A stretch of 22,313 bases of DNA from an uncultured Verrucomicrobiae bacterium (lineage in GTDB: Bacteria; Verrucomicrobiota; Verrucomicrobiia; Verrucomicrobiales; DEV007), in contig CALDKL010000593.1 in NCBI GenBank assembly GCA_937898895.1, positions 1 to 22,313 of the forward strand, given 5' to 3'. A model generated the notes under the pieces. That model did no database searches, had not been told where the DNA came from, and saw nothing but the letters and a program-made list of their open reading frames with translations. Below, piece after piece: positions 14,886 to 22,313 of this stretch. The first letter of the stretch is position 1, and every line of letters starts with the position of its first letter. The translations under genes and the position numbers were made by a program.

Positions 14886-17800
14886 TCAGTTGCCCCCGAC
14901 GCGGGAAAGATCTTTGAGGTTTTCTTCGAACGCGGCCATGGCAGCCTCGTCTCCGGAGAGTCCCTGTTCCTCGACTTTGCGGAAACACTCGAGCATTCGC
15001 TCGTAGTCACGCGGAAAGATCTTGAAGAACTTTGCGGACTCTGCCTCCCAATGATCGAGGATGAACAGGCCGCGCACGGAGCCGGTGCAGGCGACGTGTT
15101 TTCCGATTTCGAACTTCACGTTGGCGATGTCGGCATCGGAGCATTCGATGAGTCGGTAGAGGTTCACCATCTCGCGATTGAGGCGTTTCTCGAACTGGCC
15201 GTCCACGTCATAGACATACGCGACGCCGCCGGACATTCCCGCGGCAAAGTTACGCCCGGTTTCGCCGAGGACAATGACTTGCCCGCCCGTCATGTACTCG
15301 CACCCGTGGTCGCCGACGCCTTCGACGACCGCCTTTACCCCCGAGTTGCGCACGCAGAAGCGCTCGCCGACAATGCCGCTGATGTAGGCGGTGCCAGTGG
15401 TGGCACCATAGAAGGCAACGTTTCCGGCGATGATCTGCTCCTCCGCCTTGAACTTCGATCCTCTGGGTGGATAGACGATGATCTTGCCGCCCGAAAGGCC
15501 CTTGCCGACATAATCGTTCGCATCGCCCTCCAGCTCGAAGGTCATTCCGTTCGGACAGAAGGCCCCGAGAGACTGCCCCGCGCTGCCCTTGAACTTCATG
15601 TGGATGGTGTCTTCGGGAAGGCCGGCGGCACCGTGGTGACGTGTCACTTCGCTGCCGGTGATGGTACCGACAACCCGATTGATGTTGATGATGGGCAGCT
15701 CGAGCTTCACTTTTTCGCCCCGCTTGATGGCGGGTTCGCAAAGAGTGAGGAGATGCGTGGTGTCGAGAGCCCGATCGAGGCCGTGGTCCTGCGTCTTCTG
15801 GCAAAACGTGCCGACCTCGGGTCCTACGTCCGGTTTGTGGAAGATGGAAGTGAGGTCGACACCCCTGGCCTTCCAGTGATCGGTGGCTTCTTCGGTGTCG
15901 AGACACTCGACGTGCCCGACCATCTCATCGAGGGAGCGGAAGCCGAGTTCGGCCATGTGTTCGCGCAGCTCCGTCGCGATGAAGGTCATGAAGTTCACGA
16001 CATGCTCGGGCTTTCCGGTGAAGTTCTTGCGCAGCTTCGGATCCTGCGTGGCCACCCCGACCGGACAGGTGTTCTTCTGGCAGACACGCATCATGAGACA
16101 GCCCACGGAAACCAGCGGAGCGGTGGCGAAGCCGAATTCCTCGGCTCCGAGAAGCGCGGCGATGGCCACGTCGCGACCCGTTTTGAGCTGCCCGTCGGTC
16201 TCGAGGACAACACGGCTGCGGAGATCGTTGAGGAGGAGAATCTGGTTTGTCTCGGCGAGGCCGAGTTCCCACGGGGCTCCCGCATTGAAGATCGAGGAGG
16301 TCGGAGATGCTCCCGTGCCGCCGTCGTGACCGGCGATGAGGATGACGTCGGCATGGGCCTTGGCCACCCCTGCTGCGATCGTTCCCACGCCGACTTCGGC
16401 GACGAGCTTCACGTTGATGCGAGCGCGCGGATTGGAGTTCTTCAGATCGTGGATGAGTTCGGCGAGATCCTCGATCGAATAGATGTCGTGGTGCGGCGGA
16501 GGGGAAACGAGGCCCACGCCCGGCGTGGAGTGGCGCACCTTTGCGATCCAGGGATACACCTTGGAGCCGGGCAGCTCGCCGCCTTCACCGGGCTTGGCGC
16601 CCTGCGAAATCTTGATCTGGATCTCGTCGGCATTGACGAGGTACTCGCTGGTGACCCCAAAACGCCCTGACGCGACCTGCTTGATCGCCGATCGTTTGCT
16701 GTCGCCGTTGGGAAGGGGTTTGAATCGCTCGGGATCCTCGCCTCCTTCGCCCGTGTTCGACTTGCCACCGATGCGGTTCATGGCGATGGCGAGAGTCTCG
16801 TGAGCTTCCTGAGAGATAGAGCCGTAAGACATCGCACCCGTCTTGAAGCGCTTTGTGATCGCCTCGACCGACTCCACTTCCTCGATCGGAATCGGGGCAC
16901 GATTGCCACGGAATTTCATGAGCCCGCGCAAGGTCGAAAGATTCTGACTGCGATCGTTGATTTTGGCGGCGTACTGTTTGTAGACCTCGTAGCTGCCAGT
17001 GCGAACCGCCTTTTGCAGCAGGTGGATGGTCTCCGGATTGAAGAGGTGAAACTCTCCGTCCTTGCGCCATTGATAAACTCCGCCCGAGTCGAGGGCGCGA
17101 TCCTCGGTGTCGATGTGGCGGTCGGGGAAGGCCTCGCGGTGGCGCACCAGCACTTCCTCGGCGACTTCGTCGAGACCGGAGCCCTCGCAGCGGCTCGAGG
17201 TGCCGCTGAAGAACTTGTCGACGAGCTCTGTGCTCAGGCCAATCGTTTCGAAGATCTGCGCTCCGCGATAGGAGGCAACAGTGGAGATCCCCATCTTCGC
17301 CATCGTCTTGACGACGCCCTTGATGGAGCCCTTGAGGAAGTTGTAGACCGCCTTGTCGAAGGCGAGATCGAGCATGTTCTCCTCGATCATGCGGTGGATC
17401 GAGTCAAAGGCCATGTAGGGATTGATGGCGTCGGCACCGTAGCCGATCAGGCAGGAGAAATGATGCACCTCCCGCGCCTCGCCGGTCTCCAGGAGGATCG
17501 AGACCTTCGTGCGTGTGCCGGAGCGCACGAGGTGGTGGTGCAATCCGCCCATGACCAGCAAGGTCGGCATCGCCGCATTCTCTGCGTCAATGTTGCGATC
17601 CGAGAGGATAAGCAGGTTGCAGCCGTCGGCGATCGCCTCGTCGGCTTTCGCGCAAAGAGCGTCGAAGGCGGTCTCGAGCCCGGCACCCCCTTGAGCGGCC
17701 GGGAAGAGAGCGTCAAGGGTGGTCGACCTGAAACCATCCAGATCGACCTCGCGCAGCTTCGCGAGCTGCTGATTGTCGAGGAGCGGATGATCCAGCCGGA

Positions 17801-19556
17801 TCATGCGACAGCTTTTCGGACCGGGTTCGAGCAGATTGCCCTCGGAGCCGAGGAAAGTCTCCGTCGCGGTGACGAGTTCCTCGCGGATGCAGTCCAGGGC
17901 CGGGTTGGTGACCTGGGCGAAGATCTGTTTGAAGTATTGATAGAGATGCTTCGGCTTCTGCGAGAGCACCGCCAGAGGCGTGTCGTTGCCCATCGAGCCG
18001 ATCGGCTGCACTCCCGTCGTTGCGGTGGGGCCGAGCAGCATGCGGAGATCCTCGTAAGTGTATCCAAAGGCGATCTGGCGCTCGTGGATCCGTTCCTCCT
18101 CCACCGTTTTGGGAGCCTTCGGCGGGGGGAGATCCTTCAGAAAGACACGATTCTCGTCGAGCCACTGCTTGTAGGGCTTGGCGGAGGTGTAGCGCTTCTT
18201 CAATTCCTCGTCGGGGACGATGCGGCCCTCCTGCATGTCCACGAGGAACATGCGGCCAGGACGGAGGCGTCCCTTTTGTACGACGGTTAGGGGATCGAGG
18301 TCGGGTACGACGCCGACTTCGGAAGCCATGATGACGAGGTCGTCCTCGGTGACGTAGTAGCGGCTCGGGCGGAGTCCGTTGCGGTCGAGAATCGCGCCGA
18401 TCATCTGTCCATCGGAGAAGGTGATCGAAGCGGGGCCGTCCCACGGCTCCATGAGACAGGCGTGGTATTCGTAAAAGGCCTTCTTCTCCTCGTCCATGAA
18501 GGTGTGACGTTCCCACGGCTCTGGGATCATCATCATGACGGCGTGGACGAGGTCGTATCCGCCGAAATGCATGAACTCGAGCGCGTTGTCGAAGCGGGCG
18601 GAATCCGATCCGTCTTCGTTGATGACGGGGAAGATGTTCGAGATCTCGTCGCCGTATTTCTCGCTCTGGCAGAGAGCCTGACGCGCCTTCATGAAGTTCG
18701 CGTTGCCCATCACCGTGTTGATCTCGCCGTTGTGGGCGATGAAGCGATTCGGATGGGCGCGCGACCAGCTCGGGAAGGTGTTGGTCGAGAAGCGAGTGTG
18801 CATCAGTGCCAGGGCCGATTCGAAATCCGGATCGTGGAAATCGGGGAAATATTCGGAGAGCTGGCAGGGGGTCAGCATTCCCTTGTAGACCATCGTGCGC
18901 GAGGAGAGATTCGGCACGTACAGGTAGGATGCACCCGGAAACGAATTCGATCGGTTCCCGTGCACGTCGGAGTAGCTGTTTGGCATCTCGTTGTTTCGGA
19001 TCGCGAAGGCGACGCGGCGGCGGATGATGTAGAGCTTGCGCTCGAAGTCCCTCGGATCGGTGATGTCCGGATTCTTTCCGATAAAGATCTGGCGGATCGC
19101 AGGTTCGTAACGGCCCGAAGTCCGGCCGAGAATCCCGCTTTTCACCGGCACGGCGCGCCAGCCGATGAACTTCTGGCCCTCTTCGCGAATGATGTGTTCG
19201 AAGACCTGCATCGCGGCTTCGCGCTCGCTGGCTTCCGGGGAGAGGAAGACGAGTCCGGCACCATAGTCGCCTTCGGGAGGCAGGACGATGCCCTTGCTCG
19301 CCATCTCTTTGCGAAGAAACTTGTCGGGGATCTGCACGAGCATGCCCGCCCCGTCACCGGTGAGCGGATCGGCTCCGCTCGCGCCGCGGTGATCCATGTT
19401 TTCATTCATCGTCAGTGTCTTCCGGACGATGTCATGAGACCGTTTCCCCTTCAGGTGAGCGATGAATCCGACGCCGCAGGCGTCTTTCTCGTGCGAAGGA
19501 TGCCAGAGGCCCTGAGGTTCGGGCCAGCCAAGCGGGGAGGTCTTCGGGACAGACAT
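14886..19556 (-). CDS. gltB: Glutamate synthase large subunit
   Basis: From the ATG at 19556 the protein has 1556 residues. It makes two glutamates from glutamine and 2-oxoglutarate in ammonia assimilation. The class II glutamine amidotransferase domain begins at Cys27 (DACGVGFIAH), which becomes the N-terminal nucleophile after removal of a 26-residue propeptide. NMDHRGASGADPLTGDGAG follows. A central domain leads to the FMN-binding synthase barrel (about 810-1190), with SQGAKPGEGGELPG and the 3Fe-4S cysteines in CLMMRVCQKNTC (near 1152-1163). The GXGXG beta-helix domain (about 1250-1500) ends the protein. An in-frame ATG at 19625 would add 23 residues (1579 total); the shorter form gives a propeptide of usual size and is preferred, but this is not certain. 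It is first in the operon with gltD. Confidence 0.96.
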   Translation of the reverse strand: MSVPKTSPLGWPEPQGLWHPSHEKDACGVGFIAHLKGKRSHDIVRKTLTMNENMDHRGASGADPLTGDGAGMLVQIPDKFLRKEMASKGIVLPPEGDYGAGLVFLSPEASEREAAMQVFEHIIREEGQKFIGWRAVPVKSGILGRTSGRYEPAIRQIFIGKNPDITDPRDFERKLYIIRRRVAFAIRNNEMPNSYSDVHGNRSNSFPGASYLYVPNLSSRTMVYKGMLTPCQLSEYFPDFHDPDFESALALMHTRFSTNTFPSWSRAHPNRFIAHNGEINTVMGNANFMKARQALCQSEKYGDEISNIFPVINEDGSDSARFDNALEFMHFGGYDLVHAVMMMIPEPWERHTFMDEEKKAFYEYHACLMEPWDGPASITFSDGQMIGAILDRNGLRPSRYYVTEDDLVIMASEVGVVPDLDPLTVVQKGRLRPGRMFLVDMQEGRIVPDEELKKRYTSAKPYKQWLDENRVFLKDLPPPKAPKTVEEERIHERQIAFGYTYEDLRMLLGPTATTGVQPIGSMGNDTPLAVLSQKPKHLYQYFKQIFAQVTNPALDCIREELVTATETFLGSEGNLLEPGPKSCRMIRLDHPLLDNQQLAKLREVDLDGFRSTTLDALFPAAQGGAGLETAFDALCAKADEAIADGCNLLILSDRNIDAENAAMPTLLVMGGLHHHLVRSGTRTKVSILLETGEAREVHHFSCLIGYGADAINPYMAFDSIHRMIEENMLDLAFDKAVYNFLKGSIKGVVKTMAKMGISTVASYRGAQIFETIGLSTELVDKFFSGTSSRCEGSGLDEVAEEVLVRHREAFPDRHIDTEDRALDSGGVYQWRKDGEFHLFNPETIHLLQKAVRTGSYEVYKQYAAKINDRSQNLSTLRGLMKFRGNRAPIPIEEVESVEAITKRFKTGAMSYGSISQEAHETLAIAMNRIGGKSNTGEGGEDPERFKPLPNGDSKRSAIKQVASGRFGVTSEYLVNADEIQIKISQGAKPGEGGELPGSKVYPWIAKVRHSTPGVGLVSPPPHHDIYSIEDLAELIHDLKNSNPRARINVKLVAEVGVGTIAAGVAKAHADVILIAGHDGGTGASPTSSIFNAGAPWELGLAETNQILLLNDLRSRVVLETDGQLKTGRDVAIAALLGAEEFGFATAPLVSVGCLMMRVCQKNTCPVGVATQDPKLRKNFTGKPEHVVNFMTFIATELREHMAELGFRSLDEMVGHVECLDTEEATDHWKARGVDLTSIFHKPDVGPEVGTFCQKTQDHGLDRALDTTHLLTLCEPAIKRGEKVKLELPIININRVVGTITGSEVTRHHGAAGLPEDTIHMKFKGSAGQSLGAFCPNGMTFELEGDANDYVGKGLSGGKIIVYPPRGSKFKAEEQIIAGNVAFYGATTGTAYISGIVGERFCVRNSGVKAVVEGVGDHGCEYMTGGQVIVLGETGRNFAAGMSGGVAYVYDVDGQFEKRLNREMVNLYRLIECSDADIANVKFEIGKHVACTGSVRGLFILDHWEAESAKFFKIFPRDYERMLECFRKVEEQGLSGDEAAMAAFEENLKDLSRVGGN

Positions 19557-19782
19557 GGAGTTCAGGTAGAATGATTGTTGAAAATCCCGGTTTCCCGGGT
19601 CCCGGACGAGCCGGGGGTAGAACATTGACGAAAAGTTGAGAAAATCCAGCGGCGAGAATGGCCTGGAGTGTCCGAATTACTCCGAAAAGCAACTTTCATT
19701 CCCTCCGTTCCCGATTTTTTCTGCCTGAGCAGGATTCCTCCGCCGGGACGTGGATAAATCTCCCGATCCTTTGCCGAGATCT

Positions 19783-20679
19783 TCACGGGTTTCGGGAGGA
19801 GGCTGCCGCCGCGCGGAGTTGGTCGACGAGGTCTCCGACCGTCCAGTGCTCGTCGGTGAAGATCTTACGGATCGTCCCGTCGGGGTTCAGGACGAGAGTG
19901 CGGAGATTGTGTTGGATCGTGCCATTGACCTCACCGTAGCGCAGTCCGAGTGGAGTCGCGAGGTCGCGGATCGGACCGGGATCCTCGCTCGAGAGCAGCG
20001 ACCAGGGGAGTCCTTCGCGGAAACCGAAGGTGGCTGCCCACGCCTTCAGCACTCCCGGTCGATCGTGTTCGTGATCGAAAGAGATCGTCAGCAAGCGAAA
20101 TTCCGATGGGGCTGCGGGGCCGACCTTCATTGCCTCAATCACTGCCGCGAACTGATTCATCATACGCGGGCAATATTCCGGAACGGGACAGCGGGAAAAG
20201 ACGAAGGTGATCGCCACGGGATGACCGTAGTAACGGGAAAGGGTTGTTTCCGCACCCGTCTCGTCGCAGAGGCGGACGTCCGGGAGGCGATCCCCGGGAG
20301 CGAGCGGTTTCCGTTCTCTCGAATCTTCCGCGAGGGTGATCGCGCCGTTGTCCCCGATGACAATCACATCGGTGACCCAGGACTGGTGCCCGATCACATG
20401 GTAGTCGAAGGTCACGATCATTCCCGGTCGCAGCTTTGCAAACTCGGCCGGATCGTTGGCCCGAAAAGGCATGATCATCCGCGGCATGTATCCGGGGATC
20501 TCCTCGTGATCGATCAGCACCATCAGGGGATTGTCCCGCATCGTCTTCTGCACGACACCGCGAACGGAAAAGACCTTTTCCGCAGGTGCGGGGCGTTTGC
20601 ACGAGACCGCTGTCATTCCGGCGAAAACCAATGCGAGGAAGGGCAAGGGAGACAAGAGGAGGCAACGGGGGAATTTCAT
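19783..20679 (-). CDS. SCO-family copper chaperone with N-terminal CusF-like copper-binding domain
   Basis: The 298-residue protein begins with a signal peptide ending in AVSC (Cys27), an atypical lipobox, so it is probably a lipoprotein or periplasmic. Residues about 36-110 resemble the CusF-type copper-binding fold: IDHEEIPGYMPRMIMPF supplies His58 and Met65/Met68/Met70. Residues about 125-298 are the SCO1/SenC thioredoxin-like domain, with the copper cysteines Cys164 and Cys170 (a CPVPEYC variant, five residues between instead of three) and the copper His257 (GTIQHNLRTLVL). SCO proteins deliver copper to cytochrome oxidase or reduce its CuA cysteines. The frame is open upstream to 21327, but that part is antisense to the second SCO gene; the ATG at 20679 opens the signal peptide. 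It is divergent from the other SCO gene and upstream of gltB, with no shared function evident. Confidence 0.92.
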   Translation of the reverse strand: MKFPRCLLLSPLPFLALVFAGMTAVSCKRPAPAEKVFSVRGVVQKTMRDNPLMVLIDHEEIPGYMPRMIMPFRANDPAEFAKLRPGMIVTFDYHVIGHQSWVTDVIVIGDNGAITLAEDSRERKPLAPGDRLPDVRLCDETGAETTLSRYYGHPVAITFVFSRCPVPEYCPRMMNQFAAVIEAMKVGPAAPSEFRLLTISFDHEHDRPGVLKAWAATFGFREGLPWSLLSSEDPGPIRDLATPLGLRYGEVNGTIQHNLRTLVLNPDGTIRKIFTDEHWTVGDLVDQLRAAAASSRNP

Positions 20680-20686
20680 GGGACGG

Positions 20687-20692
20687 CAGATA
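20687..20692 (-). promoter_or_regulatory. Candidate -10 box of the CusF-SCO gene
   Basis: TATCTG on the minus strand lies 7 nt before the ATG at 20679, predicting a leaderless transcript. No good -35 box is visible at 16-18 bp; that place is taken by the centre of the 12-bp inverted repeat at 20697-20726. This fits a promoter needing an activator or blocked by a repressor. Confidence 0.35.
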
Positions 20693-20696
20693 GGCT

Positions 20697-20726
20697 GCTC
20701 GACGGAGGCGGGGCCCTCCGTCGAGC
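20697..20726. repeat. 12-bp perfect inverted repeat in the divergent SCO promoter region
   Basis: GCTCGACGGAGG (20697-20708) and CCTCCGTCGAGC (20715-20726) are exact inverted repeats around a 6-nt centre. The dyad is centred about where the -35 box of the minus-strand SCO gene should be. As it lies upstream of both genes' starts it is not a terminator; an operator for a metal-responsive regulator is the likeliest reading. Confidence 0.7.
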
Positions 20727-20775
20727 GTGACGGAAACACGGGTGTGCGCGTTTGAAAAGAAGGGATGCACATCGG

Positions 20776-20797
20776 GCCGGATCCGGCGAAATTTCGC
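20776..20797. repeat. Two overlapping perfect 12-bp palindromes before the plus-strand SCO gene
   Basis: GCCGGATCCGGC (20776-20787) and GCGAAATTTCGC (20786-20797) overlap by 2 bp and end 11 bp before the ATG at 20809. Both are exact. Their place directly ahead of the start suggests operator sites or control of translation. No consensus -10 is visible for this gene. Confidence 0.6.
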
Positions 20798-20808
20798 GAC
20801 CTTTGTCC

Positions 20809-21459
20809 ATGCTCGCTTCTCCCCGGAATGGTTCCTGTCCACTCTCGCCACGGCTTCTCGCGGCGAGTGCGGCGCTCTCGCTGGTGCTGTCGTCCTGTGG
20901 GGAAACGAAAGCTCCGAGCAGCGTCCTCATGGGTAGCTTCCGCGAGGTTGGCGAATTCTCGCTCACCGACCAGCGGGCCCGAGAGGTCGACCAGAGCCGA
21001 CTGAGAGGCAAGGTCTGGATTGCGAATTTTGTGTTCACCTCCTGCTCTGCGGAGTGTCTCGTGCTGTCCGCCCGCTTCGCCGAACTGCAGCGCCTCTTCG
21101 CGGATTATCCTGACGTCGCCTTCGTTTCTTTCTCGGTGGACCCGCAGACCGACACTCCCGAGCGTCTTGCTCAGTTCGCCGGACGTTGGCATGCAGATCC
21201 GGAACGATGGGTCTTCCTCACCGGCGAATCTGGCGGGCTCGACCGACTCATCAAAGAGCGCTTTCTCCTTCCGATCACACGCGACCCGATGGAGGCGGGC
21301 AAATTGCTCTCGCAGGATCTCATTCACTCGAATCGCTTTGCCATCGTCGATCGCACCGGCACGGTCAGGGCCTATGTCGATGGTCTCGCGCCCGAGTCGG
21401 TGTCAGTGATCTCGCGGATTCTCCTCGATCTTCTCAGGGAGCCGGAGTCACCCGAGTGA
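20809..21459 (+). CDS. SCO1/SenC-family copper chaperone lipoprotein
   Basis: The 216-residue protein from the ATG at 20809 has a lipoprotein signal peptide ending in the lipobox LSSC (Cys30), so it is anchored in a membrane on the periplasmic side. The thioredoxin-like SCO domain covers about 45-210. Copper ligands are Cys79 and Cys83 in FTSCSAEC (the canonical C-x3-C spacing) and His173 in LIHSNRFAIVD. VSFSVDPQTDTP (107-118) is a family hallmark. It should carry copper to, or reduce, the CuA centre of cytochrome oxidase, though no oxidase gene is in the window. The frame is open from a TTG at 20752, but the ATG opens the signal peptide. It is divergent from the CusF-SCO gene; the two probably share regulation and may act as a donor/reductase pair. 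Confidence 0.92.
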   Translation: MLASPRNGSCPLSPRLLAASAALSLVLSSCGETKAPSSVLMGSFREVGEFSLTDQRAREVDQSRLRGKVWIANFVFTSCSAECLVLSARFAELQRLFADYPDVAFVSFSVDPQTDTPERLAQFAGRWHADPERWVFLTGESGGLDRLIKERFLLPITRDPMEAGKLLSQDLIHSNRFAIVDRTGTVRAYVDGLAPESVSVISRILLDLLREPESPE

Positions 21460-21498
21460 TCTCCAATCCCGTCCCGCCATGAGTTGGCACCGGGGCGA

Positions 21499-21975
21499 TC
21501 ACATGCCGGGAAAGCCCTCGTCGGCCTCGTTGTTCGCGTCCTGCATCTTCTTGAGGACGACGGACATGTCCTCGACGGACTCCCAGACGTGATAGGCGAC
21601 ATAGATCGGGGCTCCGGCCTGCACCGCGAGGGCGATGCTGTCGCTCGGCCGTGCGTCGATCTCGACGATCTTGCGCTCGTCGAGTTCGTTTTCCGCCACG
21701 ATGATGAGCCGGGCGAAGAAGACCGTGTCGGTGAAATCGTTGATCACGACGCGATCCACATGCGCCCCGAGAGCGGTCAGCACGTCGGCGAAGAGATCGT
21801 GCGTCTGCGGACGCGGCTTCGGCGTCCCGTGGAGGAACATGTTGATGGCCGCTCCCACGGAATGATCGACATAGATCACAAAAACCTTCTCCTCATTTCC
21901 GAGGAAAATCGCCGAGCCCGCGCTCGTGGCGAGCACGTTCTTCACCTCCACCTGAACCACGGGCTTTCCGATCAT
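21499..21975 (-). CDS. Bifunctional nuclease family protein (DUF151)
   Basis: The 158-residue cytoplasmic protein matches the DUF151/BFN family. There is an N-terminal VEVKNVLATSAGSAIFL strand region, RPQTHDLF (55-62) and the family signature EIDARPSDSIALA (105-117). Plant members have been described as having DNase and RNase activity; the role of bacterial members is not settled. The tail after residue 143 is acidic and variable. It lies 78 bp downstream of tpiA on the same strand, but has a candidate promoter of its own in that gap. It converges on the SCO gene with 39 bp between the stops and no clear terminator. Confidence 0.9.
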   Translation of the reverse strand: MIGKPVVQVEVKNVLATSAGSAIFLGNEEKVFVIYVDHSVGAAINMFLHGTPKPRPQTHDLFADVLTALGAHVDRVVINDFTDTVFFARLIIVAENELDERKIVEIDARPSDSIALAVQAGAPIYVAYHVWESVEDMSVVLKKMQDANNEADEGFPGM

Positions 21976-21990
21976 GATTGAAGCGCCGCC

Positions 21991-22019
21991 ACTATCGCGG
22001 TGGTTCTTACGAACCGCAA
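21991..22019 (-). promoter_or_regulatory. Candidate promoter of the bifunctional nuclease gene, with dyad in the spacer
   Basis: On the minus strand TTGCGG (22014-22019), a 17-bp spacer and GATAGT (21991-21996) stand 15 nt before the ATG. The spacer holds the inverted repeat GGTTC-GTAA-GAACC (22002-22015), where a regulator could bind. The short leader has no Shine-Dalgarno. Confidence 0.35.
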
Positions 22020-22053
22020 ACGAGAGTCGCCGGAATCGCGCGTTCCTCCCGAA

Positions 22054-22313
22054 TCAGAGCCCCGCCCTGACGATCTCGGCAAAGCTCGCCGGATCGAGAC
22101 TGGCCCCGCCGACGAGAAATCCGTCGATGTCCGGCTGGGAGATGAGTTCCCCCGCATTCCCCGGCTTGACGCTGCCCCCGTACTGGATGCGGACAGCGGC
22201 GGCGACAGAGGCTCCGAAGAGACGTTCGATCACACTGCGGACGTAGGCCTGGGTTTCCTGCGCTTGCTCCGGAGTGGCGGTGCGTCCCGTGCCGATCGCC
22301 CAGACCGGTTCGT
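22054..22313 (-). CDS. tpiA: Triosephosphate isomerase (partial, 5' end outside window)
   Basis: The last 86 codons are present. The fragment begins at EPVWAIGTGRTATPEQAQ, whose first Glu is the catalytic base of triosephosphate isomerase. It continues through IQYGGSVKPGNAGEL (phosphate-binding loop) and GFLVGGASLDPASF to a normal C-terminus. The enzyme interconverts dihydroxyacetone phosphate and glyceraldehyde 3-phosphate in glycolysis and gluconeogenesis. It is upstream of, and on the same strand as, the bifunctional nuclease gene. Confidence 0.97.
   Translation of the reverse strand, partial: EPVWAIGTGRTATPEQAQETQAYVRSVIERLFGASVAAAVRIQYGGSVKPGNAGELISQPDIDGFLVGGASLDPASFAEIVRAGL

Noticed and set aside
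15051..19574. Series of long plus-strand open frames (about 370-540 codons each)
   Set aside because: All lie antisense to gltB, whose minus-strand translation is unmistakable. They are codon-bias shadows.
19557..19782. Search for a riboswitch or nitrogen-control promoter upstream of gltB
   Set aside because: I found no convincing sigma54-type TGGC/TGC pair, sigma70 pair or recognised riboswitch. There are only CCCGG-rich repeats near 19587-19617, which may be coding if the upstream ATG is used.
20680..21327. Upstream extension of the CusF-SCO reading frame
   Set aside because: It lies antisense to the divergent SCO gene and precedes a clear signal peptide starting at 20679.
1..22313. CRISPR arrays, tRNA/rRNA genes, insertion sequences, attachment sites
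   Set aside because: No regularly spaced repeats, cloverleaf-like sequences, transposase motifs or flanking direct repeats were seen by eye on either strand.

Overview
The window is GC-rich DNA, densely packed with genes, from a chromosome-like region of a Gram-negative bacterium. A kdsD homologue (Kdo/LPS synthesis), several Sec or lipoprotein signal peptides, a secreted beta-helix protein with a carbohydrate-binding-like tail, a secreted isochorismatase/SGNH fusion, CusF/SCO-type copper chaperones and very weak Shine-Dalgarno sequences together suggest the PVC superphylum, most likely Verrucomicrobiota. That assignment is inference; the window holds no rRNA or other decisive marker. Most genes are on the minus strand. 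I saw no tRNA, rRNA, CRISPR array, transposase or phage gene.

Layout. At 1-1203 (minus, runs off the left edge) is a secreted protein joining an isochorismatase-like domain to an SGNH hydrolase domain. At 1322-2877 (minus) is a compact type II restriction-modification pair: a C5-cytosine methyltransferase followed 8 nt later by an HNH endonuclease with an N-terminal winged-helix-like region. Next come serA (3020-4621, minus), then a secreted serine hydrolase (4764-5963, minus) divergent from a zinc phospholipase C-like protein (6098-7108, plus) that ends in a clear intrinsic terminator. A phosphate-uptake pair follows (minus): a DUF47/PhoU-like protein and a PiT transporter with a large extra central domain. 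A secreted right-handed beta-helix protein (9439-11970, minus) is divergent from kdsD (12110-13084, plus). gltB and gltD (13344-19556, minus) form the glutamate synthase operon. Two SCO copper-chaperone genes (19783-20679 minus; 20809-21459 plus) diverge from a 129-bp spacer rich in inverted repeats. The right end has a bifunctional-nuclease-family gene and the 3' end of tpiA (both minus).

How the genes fit together. Most of the window is core metabolism: serine synthesis (SerA), ammonia assimilation (GltBD), triose phosphate metabolism (TpiA), Kdo synthesis (KdsD) and phosphate uptake (PiT/DUF47). The accessory pieces are the restriction-modification pair, the secreted hydrolases and the copper-delivery pair. 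The most interesting points are the SCO pair with its dyad-packed shared promoter region, the PiT transporter with a roughly 150-residue insertion and an altered signature motif, the restriction-modification cassette, and several promoters whose -10 box lies so close to the start codon that leaderless mRNAs are predicted. I did not find a clearly undescribed multi-gene system; the candidates are unusual fusions and regulatory structures.
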